A DNA stretch of 64,000 bases, from assembly GCF_004565475.1 (NCBI RefSeq), contig NZ_SRHX01000001.1, positions 434,001-498,000 of the forward strand, given 5' to 3'. This DNA is from Lonepinella koalarum. GTDB taxonomy: Bacteria; Pseudomonadota; Gammaproteobacteria; Enterobacterales; Pasteurellaceae. Within the stretch, counting starts at the first letter, position 1, and each line of letters begins with the position of its first letter. Of the stretch, positions 21,900-31,700 are shown piece after piece. Below the pieces are notes generated by a model. The model was given only the letters and a program-made list of their open reading frames with translations. It was not told the DNA's origin and ran no database searches. The position numbers and the translations under genes were made by a program.

Positions 21900-22883
21900 A
21901 TGAAACTAAAAAAATTTATTTTGTCTAGTCTATGTGTGGCAATGCCTGTTCTATTATCCACCAATGCAATGGCTAAAGTGACCTTAAAACTTGCTCATAA
22001 CCTTGAGCAATCGCATGTCGTGCATCAAGCATTAGCACAAATGGCGAAAGAAGTTCAAGAAAAATCAAATGGTGATTTAAATATTCGTATTTACCCAAGT
22101 GGTCAAATGGGCGGACCTAGAGAAACGATTGAACTCATTCAGAATGATGCTTTAGATATGACGAAAGCGAGCGCAAGTGAAATGGAATCCTTCGTTAAGG
22201 AATTCGCCGTATTTAGTTGTCCATATCTTTTTGATGATGAAGAACATTTTAAGAAAGTATTGTTCGGACCTGTTGGAAAAGAGATTGCAGATAAAACTCA
22301 AAATAGTGGCTTTAATGTTATCGCATCTTATGTCGCTGGTACACGAAGTTTTTATGCGAAAAAACCTATTCATTCTCCAGCCGATATGAAAGGCATGAAA
22401 ATTCGCGTAGTTTCCACCCCAACTACCAATAAATTAATTGAATTATTAAATGGCTCTCCTGCCCCAATTCCATTCGGTGAAGTTTATACCGCGTTGCAAC
22501 AAGGTGTGATTGATGGTGCTGAAAATAATATTCCTTCATATAATCAAACAAGACATTCAGAAGTTGCAAAATATTATATTGAAGATCAACATACCAGTGT
22601 TCCTGATTATTTAATTGTTTCTAGTAAAACGTGGAATAAATTAGATGATAATCAGCGTAAAATTTTGCAAGAAGCAGCGAAACATTCTGAGGAGTATCAA
22701 CAAAAATTATGGGATGAAGAAGTGGCAAGATCCCGTGCTGAAGCAGAAAAAACCGGAACAACCTTTATACAGGTTGATAAAAAACCATTCCGAGATGCTT
22801 TGCAACCACTTTATGAGGATTTTGCCAAAGATCCTAATTTAGCTAAAATTATTGAATCCATCAAATCTCAAGGAAATAAATAA
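21900..22883 (+). CDS. TRAP transporter substrate-binding protein (DctP family), probably for hexuronate
   Basis: Periplasmic receptor of a TRAP transporter. The ATG at 21900 follows GGAG at 21889-21892; it encodes a signal peptide (MKLKKFILSSLCVAMPVLLS, cleavage after AMA, about residue 25). The family's carboxylate-binding arginine is Arg169 in MKIRVVSTPTTNK, and GEVYTALQQGVIDGAENN is a DctP hallmark. Length 327 is normal. Because it is divergent from a complete galacturonate pathway and followed by an UxuR-type regulator, galacturonate (or glucuronate) is the probable ligand; this is inference. Confidence 0.9.
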   Translation: MKLKKFILSSLCVAMPVLLSTNAMAKVTLKLAHNLEQSHVVHQALAQMAKEVQEKSNGDLNIRIYPSGQMGGPRETIELIQNDALDMTKASASEMESFVKEFAVFSCPYLFDDEEHFKKVLFGPVGKEIADKTQNSGFNVIASYVAGTRSFYAKKPIHSPADMKGMKIRVVSTPTTNKLIELLNGSPAPIPFGEVYTALQQGVIDGAENNIPSYNQTRHSEVAKYYIEDQHTSVPDYLIVSSKTWNKLDDNQRKILQEAAKHSEEYQQKLWDEEVARSRAEAEKTGTTFIQVDKKPFRDALQPLYEDFAKDPNLAKIIESIKSQGNK

Positions 22884-22888
22884 GGAAT

Positions 22889-22920
22889 AGTCCGATCTAT
22901 TTATAGATCGGACTTTATTT
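22889..22920 (+). terminator. Terminator between binding-protein and permease genes
   Basis: Perfect 11-bp stem AGTCCGATCTA (22889-22899) and TAGATCGGACT (22904-22914) with a 4-base loop, then TTATTT. It lies 6 bases after the binding-protein stop and 26 bases before the small permease. Partial readthrough would give much more binding protein than permease. Confidence 0.8.
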
Positions 22921-22945
22921 CATAATTATAGTTGGAGGCATTCCA

Positions 22946-23437
22946 ATGTTATTGGAAAAAATAAAAAAACCGATCGATAAATTTATCTCAACTTTTTCAA
23001 TTATTGTGATGATTTTATTGGTTATTTGTGTTACTTGGCAGGTCTTTAGTCGTTATGTATTGAAAATGCCAAGTACTGTAACAGATGAAGTGGCAAGATT
23101 TAGTATGATTTGGGTCGGATTACTCGGCGCGTCTTATACCGTTGGATTGCAAAAGCATCTGTCCATTGATTTATTTACTCATAATCTATCAGTTAAAAAG
23201 AAAGCAATGAGTAATATATTTATTAATATTTGTATCTGTATTTTTTCTTTGTCTGTTCTGGTATTTGGTGGTGCAACTTTAGTTGCTAATGTTTATGCCA
23301 CAGGACAAATATCCCCATCAATGCAAATTCCAATGGCTTATGTTTATATTGCATTACCTTTAAGTGGTATTCTAATGGTTTTTTATAGTGTTTTATTTCT
23401 CATCCAAAATATTTTTCTGCTTAAGGAGAACAAATAA
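22946..23437 (+). CDS. TRAP transporter small permease (DctQ family)
   Basis: Integral membrane subunit of 163 residues with four hydrophobic segments (about 15-38, 50-67, 90-112 and 130-153), the DctQ layout. VCVTWQVFSRYVL and TDEVARFSMIWVGLLGAS are typical of the family. The GTTGGAGG stretch provides the ribosome-binding site. Its last base is shared with the start of the large permease. Confidence 0.9.
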   Translation: MLLEKIKKPIDKFISTFSIIVMILLVICVTWQVFSRYVLKMPSTVTDEVARFSMIWVGLLGASYTVGLQKHLSIDLFTHNLSVKKKAMSNIFINICICIFSLSVLVFGGATLVANVYATGQISPSMQIPMAYVYIALPLSGILMVFYSVLFLIQNIFLLKENK

Positions 23438-24753
23438 TGGAATGGTTACTATCATGGGAATGGTTTATTCCGCTTGTAATGTTTACATCTTTCTTTTTAT
23501 TAGTCTTTTTAGGGGTGCCTATCTCTTTTTCTATCGGTATTTCAACCTTAATTTCAGGGGGATTTATGCTCCCATTAAATACCACGATGATTGTTTCAGG
23601 ACAGAAAATAGCCACCGGCTTAGATAGTTTCTCATTACTTGCAATTCCTTTTTTTATTCTTGCTGGATCATTAATGAATAGTGGTGGAATTGCCACAAGA
23701 TTGATTAACTTCTCTCAAGTACTTGTTGGGCGGATTCCCGGTTCCTTAGGGCATGTTAATGTATTGGCTAATATGATGTTTGGCTCAATTTCAGGGTCTG
23801 CTGTTGCCGCAGCGGCTGCGGTAGGTGGAACGATGTCACCGTTACAAAAGAAAGCGGGCTATGATCCTAGTTATTCTGCAGCAATTAATGTCACATCCTG
23901 TATAACCGGATTGTTAATTCCTCCATCAAATGTCATGATTGTTTACGCCTTAACGGCCGGTGGTATTTCAGTAGCCACGCTTTTTATGGCGGGTTATGTA
24001 CCAGGTACGTTAATGGGACTCGGTATTATGGCTGTCAATTTCTTTATTGCTAAAAAACGAAAATACCCCATTTCAGAAAAACCAACACTATCATTAATTA
24101 TTAAATATACTTTAGATGCTATCCCTAGTTTATTAATGGTAGTGGTTGTGATTGGAGGGATATTAGCGGGCGTTTTTACCGCTACAGAAGCCTCTGCTAT
24201 TGCGGTTGTTTATACTTTTGTTTTATCTGTTCTTATTTATCGTGAAATTAAGTTTTCTCAGCTACCTAAAATCATCTTAGAATCAGTTATTACCACTTCA
24301 ATTGTGTTATTCTTAATCGGGGTTTCCGTAGCAATGTCTTGGGCGATGACTAATGCGGATATTCCATATATGGTAAATGAATTATTAATGAGTGTATCAG
24401 ATAACTTAATTGTTATCTTACTGATTATTAATGTACTTTTATTAGTTATTGGTATTTTTATGGATATGACGCCCGCTGTGTTGATTTTCACCCCTATTTT
24501 TCTTCCGATTGTGACAAATTTAGGGATGAGTCCAATTCATTTTGGTATTATGATGATTTTTAACTTGTGTATTGGGTTGTGTACACCACCAGTGGGAAGT
24601 GCATTATTTGTAGGATGCTCTGTATCTGGCGTTAAATTACAAGACTTAATTAAGCCTATGTTACCATTCTTTGTGGTGTTACTTGTTACATTGTTTTTAG
24701 TCACTTATATTCCGCAGTTATCATTATTCTTACCTAATTTATTGGGTTTATAA
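23437..24753 (+). CDS. TRAP transporter large permease (DctM family)
   Basis: Sodium-coupled transport subunit of 438 residues with about twelve hydrophobic segments. Family marks include FFILAGSLMNSGGIATRL, GSISGSAVAAAAAVGG, LIPPSNVMIVYAL and the repeated LCTPPVGSALFVG. Overlaps the small permease by one base, which suggests translational coupling. Ends at a strong hairpin. Confidence 0.93.
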   Translation: MEWLLSWEWFIPLVMFTSFFLLVFLGVPISFSIGISTLISGGFMLPLNTTMIVSGQKIATGLDSFSLLAIPFFILAGSLMNSGGIATRLINFSQVLVGRIPGSLGHVNVLANMMFGSISGSAVAAAAAVGGTMSPLQKKAGYDPSYSAAINVTSCITGLLIPPSNVMIVYALTAGGISVATLFMAGYVPGTLMGLGIMAVNFFIAKKRKYPISEKPTLSLIIKYTLDAIPSLLMVVVVIGGILAGVFTATEASAIAVVYTFVLSVLIYREIKFSQLPKIILESVITTSIVLFLIGVSVAMSWAMTNADIPYMVNELLMSVSDNLIVILLIINVLLLVIGIFMDMTPAVLIFTPIFLPIVTNLGMSPIHFGIMMIFNLCIGLCTPPVGSALFVGCSVSGVKLQDLIKPMLPFFVVLLVTLFLVTYIPQLSLFLPNLLGL

Positions 24754-24757
24754 TTTA

Positions 24758-24802
24758 AAATAGTTGTTGCCACATTAGTCGTGGTAGCAACTATTTCTTT
24801 TC
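24758..24802 (+). terminator. Terminator of the TRAP operon
   Basis: A 16-bp stem with two G-U pairs (24758-24773 with 24781-24796; outer arms AAATAGTTG and CAACTATTT), 7-base loop, followed by CTTTTC. It separates the TRAP genes from the regulator gene. Confidence 0.75.
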
Positions 24803-24826
24803 CTATCTCTCATCATAGCAAATTTG

Positions 24827-24835
24827 TGCTATAAT
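24827..24835 (+). promoter_or_regulatory. Extended -10 promoter of the UxuR-type regulator
   Basis: TGC followed by a perfect TATAAT (24830-24835), 35 bases before the regulator start. An ATACCAAT half-site like that of the UxuR/ExuR operator follows at 24863-24870, just before the ATG, so autoregulation is possible. Confidence 0.5.
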
Positions 24836-24870
24836 CTAGCATATATGTTTCCAATAGAAGTAATACCAAT

Positions 24871-25662
24871 ATGAAATTAATGGATAATCAGCGTCTTTAT
24901 CAACAACTAGCTCAAGATCTTAAACAGAAGATTATTAATGGGTTTTATAAAGTCGGAGAGAAATTACCTGCTGAAAGATTTATTTCGGAAGAAATGAATG
25001 TCAGTCGCACGGTGGTAAGAGAAGCGATAATTATGCTTGAAGTGGAAGGTTTTGTTGAAGTTAAGAAAGGTTCCGGTATTCATGTTATATCATCGACACC
25101 CAAAAATTTTACCCAATCTGATGAAAATCGTGGACTGGAATTTTCCGATTGCGGTCCTTTTGAACTATTACAAGCCCGTCAATTAATTGAAAGTATCGTT
25201 GCTGAATTTGCTGCATCTCAAGTAACCAAAGAAGATATTATTGATATTATGGAAATTCAAAAAAATGCTAGACAAGAAGATCATTTTCGTGATTCAGAAT
25301 GGGATTTAAAATTTCATACTAAAGTAGCACAAATTACTCGAAACAGTGCTTTGATTACTATTGTTCAAGAAATGTGGCGGCAAAGGGTGCTTAATCCTTA
25401 TTGGCTCAAATTACATGAGCATATTGATGCTCGCTCTATTGATAGTTGGTGTGATGACCACGACAAAATATTAAGAGCGCTAATGAATAAGGATCCTGAT
25501 GCAGCCAAAATAGCAATGTGGCAACATCTGGAACATACCAAACAGATGTTATTCAATGGTGCCAATAATGATTTTGAAATAGGTATAGATAAATATCGCT
25601 TTTCAGATAATCCAGTGATTCATCTTTCTGGTACTATTGATTCTTTGAATAAGAAAGCGTAA
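24871..25662 (+). CDS. uxuR: GntR/FadR-family hexuronate regulator (UxuR/ExuR-like)
   Basis: A 263-residue transcription factor. The N-terminal winged helix (about residues 8-75) includes [19 protein letters not shown] and [10 protein letters not shown]; the C-terminal FCD ligand domain carries [21 protein letters not shown] and the HDKIL metal-binding-type histidine. These segments parallel E. coli UxuR and ExuR. In E. coli these repress hexuronate genes and are released by fructuronate, tagaturonate or galacturonate. Here the target is probably the divergent uxa/TRAP region. An ATG three codons downstream (24880) is an alternative start. Which of the two E. coli proteins it corresponds to cannot be decided. 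Confidence 0.85.
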   Translation: MKLMDNQRLYQQLAQDLKQKIINGFYKVGEKLPAERFISEEMNVSRTVVREAIIMLEVEGFVEVKKGSGIHVISSTPKNFTQSDENRGLEFSDCGPFELLQARQLIESIVAEFAASQVTKEDIIDIMEIQKNARQEDHFRDSEWDLKFHTKVAQITRNSALITIVQEMWRQRVLNPYWLKLHEHIDARSIDSWCDDHDKILRALMNKDPDAAKIAMWQHLEHTKQMLFNGANNDFEIGIDKYRFSDNPVIHLSGTIDSLNKKA

Positions 25663-25703
25663 AACAAGATTATATAAGATAACATTCATTCAAAAGGTAA
25701 GTC

Positions 25704-26441
25704 ATGTCAGAACAAATCTACGGTATTCACGCTGTGAGTGCTTTTTTAGAGCGTACGCCAGAACGTATTATTGAAGTTTTGGTGTTAAAAGGGCGTGAGG
25801 ATAAACGCTTGCAACCTTTACTTAACGAATTACATAAATTGGGTATTAGCGTCCAATTTTTAAATCGCCAAAGTTTAGATAACAAGGCTCAAGGCGAAGT
25901 GCATCAGGGGATTATTGCTCGCGTGCAAGCGGCGAAAGAGTTAAATGAAAACGATCTTGATCAGATTTTGCAACATAAGCAAAATCCGTTTTTATTGGTG
26001 CTAGATGGGGTGACCGATCCGCATAATTTGGGGGCTTGTTTGCGTACAGCCGATGCGGCTGGGGTTGATGCGGTGATCGTGCCGAAAGATAAATCGGCTC
26101 AATTAACCTCAGTGGCTCGTAAAGTGGCTTGTGGTGCGGCGGAAACGATGCCGTTAGTTCGGGTAACAAATTTAGCTCGTACCTTGCGTGAATTGCAACA
26201 ACATCACAATATTTGGGTGGTGGGTACGGCGGGTGAAGTAACGGAAACGCTTTATCAAAGTAAATTAACGGGTGCTATTGCGTTGGTGATGGGAGCCGAG
26301 GGGGAGGGTATGCGACGGTTAACCCGTGAATGTTGCGATCAATTAATCAGTATTCCAATGGCTGGGTCGGTGTCATCATTGAATGTTTCCGTTGCCACGG
26401 GAGTATGTCTGTTTGAGATTGTAAGGCAGAGATTAGGTTAA
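25704..26441 (+). CDS. rlmB: 23S rRNA (guanosine-2'-O-)-methyltransferase RlmB
   Basis: SpoU-family knotted methyltransferase that methylates the ribose of G2251 in 23S rRNA. The substrate-binding domain (residues 1-75) starts with EQIYGIHAV; the catalytic domain has [28 protein letters not shown] and [16 protein letters not shown], the SpoU motifs 1-3. Length 245 is normal. It usually follows rnr; here it follows the hexuronate regulator by 41 bases and needs either that transcript or its own promoter. Confidence 0.96.
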   Translation: MSEQIYGIHAVSAFLERTPERIIEVLVLKGREDKRLQPLLNELHKLGISVQFLNRQSLDNKAQGEVHQGIIARVQAAKELNENDLDQILQHKQNPFLLVLDGVTDPHNLGACLRTADAAGVDAVIVPKDKSAQLTSVARKVACGAAETMPLVRVTNLARTLRELQQHHNIWVVGTAGEVTETLYQSKLTGAIALVMGAEGEGMRRLTRECCDQLISIPMAGSVSSLNVSVATGVCLFEIVRQRLG

Positions 26442-26464
26442 CTGATAATTATTAATAGATGGGT

Positions 26465-26499
26465 AAAAATGGATTAGAGAATAAATCTAATCCATTTTT
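26465..26499. terminator. Bidirectional terminator between rlmB and the MFS gene
   Basis: Perfect 14-bp inverted repeat AAAAATGGATTAGA (26465-26478) and TCTAATCCATTTTT (26486-26499) with a 7-base loop; the outer A and T runs supply U-tracts on both strands. It closes rlmB on the plus strand and the reductase operon on the minus strand. Confidence 0.88.
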
Positions 26500-26508
26500 T
26501 TATTTGCT

Positions 26509-27735
26509 CTATTTTTCAGCATATGAATAAAATCGATCAGCTAACAAGCCACCAATTAAGAATATTAGGGTTGTTATTGCCAATACCACAAAACTCACCA
26601 ACCACGCCCCCGATAATTGATACAGTCCCCCAATAATCATAGGGCTTAAAGATGCCATCACATAACCAATTGATTGTACAACGGAAGATGTATAGCGGTT
26701 TTCTTCTAGTGAAGATGATTTAGAAATAATCAACGAGAAGATAACAACGTATGCACCGCCACAGCCTATGCCTCCCATAATATCCCATAATAACCACCAG
26801 TCTGGCAATAAATAGAAACCAACAGGTACTAGAAACCAAGCTAATCCATCAATAATAAATAGCCATTTTTGTGAAAGTTTGAACCATTTACCAAGCAACG
26901 GCATACCTAAGCAACCAATAAATCCTAGTAAGTGAAAAATGGATACCACTACACCCGCTTTATCACTACTCATCTGAGCAAATTCCACAAGGAAACTTGG
27001 TAGCCATGCTACAACGCCATAAAAAGCAAAACAGTGACAAGAAAATGAAACCGTGAGTGCAATAATCGCTGAAACATGCTCTCTAGAAAATTGACTTAAA
27101 GAAATCGTGGATTTTTTCACCGCACTTTCTTCAATACGAATCGCAAGCCGATCATTTTTGGCTTTTTCACGGCGATAGCGTGGAATCCATAAAAATAAAC
27201 TTAATAATGCAAGCAAGCTCCAACTAGCTAACGCCCAACGCCAATCCAATAAATGGCTCATTGGGACAGTGAGTGAAGATGTGATCATTCCCCCTAAACT
27301 CATGCCTAACACCATCATTCCTGTCATAAAACTCGCATTAGATTTAAAATCACGGGCAATAATTAATAATCCTAGCAGGTTGCCAATAGTGAGTGATAAG
27401 CCAATAATAATGGTACCTGATAGCATAAAGCCAGTATCGCCAACGGCTCGTAAAATCGAACCCAAAGTAACACCAATAAGACTTAACATTACGGAATTTT
27501 CAATTCCCATTTTACCGATAATTTTTGATGCAAAGGGGGTAAACAAACCAAAACAAAGGACAGGAATCGTGGTTAATACACCAGCAAACACAGGTGACAT
27601 GGCAAGACTGGCTTTTACTTCACTGATAACAGGGGGAAGTGAAGTAATTGGAGCACGTAAATTTAAGGATAGGGTAAGAAAGGCGAAAAACATCACCCAT
27701 TTCATACGACTACGGCGTGTTTTGACTGATTGCAT
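26509..27735 (-). CDS. MFS transporter, CynX/NimT family
   Basis: A 408-residue protein with about twelve hydrophobic segments. The N-terminal LTLSLNLRAPITSLPPVI matches the CynX/YycB/NimT branch, which includes cyanate and nitroimidazole-type transporters. The substrate cannot be told from sequence. It lies last in the minus-strand operon of reductase, apbE and porin genes, 20 bases after apbE, so it may import the reductase substrate or export its product. An uptake signal lies inside it (27119-27127). Confidence 0.8.
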   Translation of the reverse strand: MQSVKTRRSRMKWVMFFAFLTLSLNLRAPITSLPPVISEVKASLAMSPVFAGVLTTIPVLCFGLFTPFASKIIGKMGIENSVMLSLIGVTLGSILRAVGDTGFMLSGTIIIGLSLTIGNLLGLLIIARDFKSNASFMTGMMVLGMSLGGMITSSLTVPMSHLLDWRWALASWSLLALLSLFLWIPRYRREKAKNDRLAIRIEESAVKKSTISLSQFSREHVSAIIALTVSFSCHCFAFYGVVAWLPSFLVEFAQMSSDKAGVVVSIFHLLGFIGCLGMPLLGKWFKLSQKWLFIIDGLAWFLVPVGFYLLPDWWLLWDIMGGIGCGGAYVVIFSLIISKSSSLEENRYTSSVVQSIGYVMASLSPMIIGGLYQLSGAWLVSFVVLAITTLIFLIGGLLADRFYSYAEK

Positions 27736-27755
27736 AAAATAATCTCCGTAAAATA

Positions 27756-28733
27756 TTAAATAACCGAGTTAATATTGGTTAATTCATAGTCTGAACTCAC
27801 CAATTTAAAAGATGAAACTAAATTTGAAGTTACATAAACTTTTTGATCTTTGCTGATAAAGATGGCTGCAAAATGCGGTATTTTTTCAATGAATTTCAAT
27901 CCGTCTTCAAGCCCTTTGAAATAAACTTGAGTAGATAAAATTTCCCCTTCAACAGAACGATCAGAAATAATGGTGACACTGTCTAATTGACTTTCAAAAG
28001 GATAGCCTGTATTGGGATCGATAATATGATGATAAGATTTACCTTGAATTTCCGTATATTTTTCATAATTGCCCGATGTCACAATGGATTTATTTTTCAC
28101 AGCAACAATGCCGACATATTGCCCACGTTTTGCAAAGGGTTGTTGAATCCCGACTTTCCATTGACCTTGAGCATTGTGTGGTGCTTCACCAAACGCAATC
28201 ACATTTCCCCCTAAATCAATAATGCCAGCATAAATTTGATACTGGGCTAACAATTGAACAAGGCGATCCGCAATATAGCCTTTCGCAATTGCTCCAAGAT
28301 CAAATTGCATGCCAGCTTTACTTAAAAATACGGTTTGTTTCTTTGCATCAAGAACAATATCGTGTGGATTAATCAATTTTAATGACTGAGCAACGTTTTG
28401 TTCTGTAGGTAAATGATGTTGTTGGAAACTCGTTTTCCATAACCGAGTAAGAGAACCTATAACCGCATTAAATCCCGAATTAGGTGCTAAACTGGCTAAG
28501 GTCGCCTGTTGAATAAGGTCAAAAACATCACTGCTTACTTGAACAGGCGACAATCCTGCCGCCTGATTAATTGACATCACTTCTGAATAAGGGCGATTGA
28601 CAGTGAATTTATCTTCAAGGTTTTTAACCAATTGATAAACAGCTACTTTTATTTCATCAACAATTGGCGTAAATACCGTAATCGTATTTACTGTTCCCAT
28701 TGCGATAAACGTCGTCACTGATTTTTCTACCAT
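27756..28733 (-). CDS. apbE: FAD:protein FMN transferase ApbE
   Basis: Enzyme that transfers FMN from FAD to a threonine or serine of target flavoproteins. Family motifs are FIAMGTVNTI at the N terminus, FDLGAIAKGYIADRL, GIIDLGGNV and HHIIDPNTGYP. There is no signal peptide or lipobox, so it should act in the cytoplasm, unlike the periplasmic ApbE proteins that serve Rnf and Nqr. It lies 21 bases after the large reductase gene, whose FMN_bind domain carries a matching acceptor motif, so that protein is the obvious target. Confidence 0.92.
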   Translation of the reverse strand: MVEKSVTTFIAMGTVNTITVFTPIVDEIKVAVYQLVKNLEDKFTVNRPYSEVMSINQAAGLSPVQVSSDVFDLIQQATLASLAPNSGFNAVIGSLTRLWKTSFQQHHLPTEQNVAQSLKLINPHDIVLDAKKQTVFLSKAGMQFDLGAIAKGYIADRLVQLLAQYQIYAGIIDLGGNVIAFGEAPHNAQGQWKVGIQQPFAKRGQYVGIVAVKNKSIVTSGNYEKYTEIQGKSYHHIIDPNTGYPFESQLDSVTIISDRSVEGEILSTQVYFKGLEDGLKFIEKIPHFAAIFISKDQKVYVTSNLVSSFKLVSSDYELTNINSVI

Positions 28734-28754
28734 ACAACCGCCTAATATTAATGG

Positions 28755-31700
28755 CTAAATTTGATTAGCACAGTTTTTACCTGCAACATAACCATAGAAC
28801 ATTGCCATAGAGTGGCTAACCCCTTTCATACAAATTGGGTATTCCACGGCAACACGGTTACCCTGTACGTTACCTGCCACATACAATCCTTTGATCACAT
28901 TACGATCCACATCATAGGTATGTGAATCTTCATCACTTTCTAAGCCACCTAAACAGGTTAACATCGTCGTCGTGACAAAACGCACTGCGTAGAATGGTCC
29001 TTGGTTAATAGCAAACAAACGTGATGGCGATTTAGCAAAATCTTCATCATAACCGGCTTGTGCTAATTGGTTGTAACGTTCAATGGATTTCAATGCGGTT
29101 TCTTGATCAATATCTAATTGAGCAAGCAATTCTGGCAAAGTATCTGCAACCAGCACATTACCTTCATCCACTTCATGTTGGAACTCTTTATCGCCAATAT
29201 GACTGAGTGAACATTTCGGATGATTTTTCACTTCATCATTGTCGTAATAAGACACGGTGCCATGTGCTGCTGGCATATAGGCAAGTTGTTCACGCCATTG
29301 GTTATCAAAGAGTTGATAACAGATATTATCTGGCTGCATTTCAATTTGATTTTCCAATTGTTGACCCGGTACTTCTTCGTTCATAAAGCGTTTGCCATGT
29401 TTGTTTAAGAACAAGAATGGGTTATTACCTAAGCCACCTGCCATACCAAATGGACCACCCATGTTGTGAGTCATTGGAGCATGATGTTGTTGGATTCTTG
29501 CTCCGATTTGAGCACCAAGTTTATGACCATCACCAGTATTGGTTAAATTACCTTCCACATCACGGTTAAGCCAAATATTTTTCACTCCACTTTCGCTGAT
29601 TTCAGGACAATAATGATCCACCATTTTTTTATTGCTACCATAATCCCCAGTGGCTAATACCACGCCACGTTTGGCGATAATACGAACGTATTTGCCTGTT
29701 GCGGCATTACGAGCAATTACGCCTGTCACTTTGTCGCCGTCTTTCAATAATTTTTCCACAAAATGACCAAAGCGTGCATCAACATTACCTGTATCTAATG
29801 CTTTTTGGAAGTTAGCATTAATCATTGGTGCTTGGCTTGGCACAAAATGCACAGATGTTGGATAAGTTGGGTAGTCTTCGTTTTTATAGTTATAATGCGG
29901 TGGTAAAGGATGTTCCATTGGCTCTAAGAAGAAATCCGCATGCTCATCTGGTACTGGAGAGCGTTGGGTTTCACAAATCCACATATCCGGTTTCGCACTA
30001 ATAAACCAATCAAATACATCTGCACAGTTTTTCGCCCAGCGAGAAACGATCGGACGTTTGATACGATAGCTACATTCACGCATAAAACGGTCGACCATTT
30101 CATCCACATTGAAATTATCTCGTCCCCAACGAGCTTGGACTTTACCATTGATAATGGCATATTCCCCACTACGACATTGTGGACTGTCAGCTTTCTCAAT
30201 AACAACGACTTTCGCCCCTTCTTCCGCAGCAGCACGCACCGCACAAGTACCCGCTACACCACAACCCACAATCACCACATCGGTTTCAATGTTTTCTTCA
30301 ATTTGAGATTCATCCACCGAAAGTTCATCTGGTAACCAAGGTAACTCAGGTAATTTATTTTTACTCATTTTTGTTCCAGTGGCTTTAGCAATAATCCGAT
30401 CTACGGCTTCTAATACAGATTGACAGCTTTCCGTTGCACCACTCACTACATCAACATCATCGGTACCGTCTTTTTCTTTAATACGGCGAGCCATTTCAGT
30501 AAAGGCATCAATCGTCACCCCTGGAGCTAAACTCTTTCCTGTCACATCAATTTTTTGAATAGAAACTCTGTCTAAGGTTACTTCCACATGAACCATACCA
30601 TGGAAATCAGCAAAACGTTCTACATAAGTACCGGGTACAAATTCTTTGCGTGGAGCTTGTTTATTCAGATAGGATTTTTCTTCTTTCTCCATTGAAGGGC
30701 CAATAATATCCCATACCGTTTCTGGCACATGGCGAGCTTTACAATCTTCAATGTGCATGAAATTTAAAACTTCTTCCCCATTTTTGATTTTTTGCAACCA
30801 ACGTGGCTCAACAATAATGGCTTTACCAATAGAGACTAAATCAAAACCATGAGCAAAGGCATTATCCAAATCTTTCGCTTGTTTAATACTACCCACGCCC
30901 ATTACTGGAATTTTTGCCAAGGTTTCAGAACGGTTTTGAATTAATTTATCAATTAACGGTTGTTTGTCGTGTAAATCAATAATAGATGTTTGCACTGCCT
31001 GACCAGTGGAGAAATGTAAATAATCCAGCCCTTTGTGAGCTAATTTCTCTAGCAAGAATAAGGTGTCATCATAATTAATCCCCGGTTTTTCCAATTCTTC
31101 AGGTGAAAAACGATAGCCGACAACAAAGGGTTTATCACCCAAACATTTTTTAACTGTGGATTTTACCACATCCACAATCGCTAATGGAAATCTAGCTCGT
31201 TTTTCAATATCGCCACCCCATTGGTCATCACGACGATTAGAGTGCGGTGAAAAAAATTGTTGAATTAAATAGGTATTGGCACCATGAATTTCTACCCCAG
31301 CAAAGCCTGCTTTAATCGCTCTTTCGGTGGCTAAACCAAAATCAACAATCAATTGATCAATTTCATCTACAGTTAATGCTTTCGGTTCAACACAACCGTG
31401 ACGACAGGCTGCAATTGCACTAGGCGCAATCGCTACACTACCATCAGGAAGTAGTTCAGGGCGAACCATACGTCCACCATGATAAATTTGCATAATTGGC
31501 ACCGAACCTTGTTGTTTGATTGCTTCTGCAATTTTGGCTAATCCTGCAATATGATCATCGGTAGATAAGCCGACACCACCGGGAAATGCCATACCATTAC
31601 GTTGCACATAACCACACTCCACCACAATCGCCCCAACATCTTTGGCACGTTCACGATAGTAAGTGACTAATTCATCATTCACAAAACCATTTTCATCGGC

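Noticed and set aside
24754-24870. A full UxuR/ExuR palindrome before the regulator gene
   Set aside because: Only one half-site (ATACCAAT) is present and the other half does not align without an inserted base, so it is mentioned only as a possibility.
29940-30335. A 131-codon open frame antisense to the reductase gene
   Set aside because: It is a shadow of the well-supported reductase frame, with no start signal and no recognisable domain.
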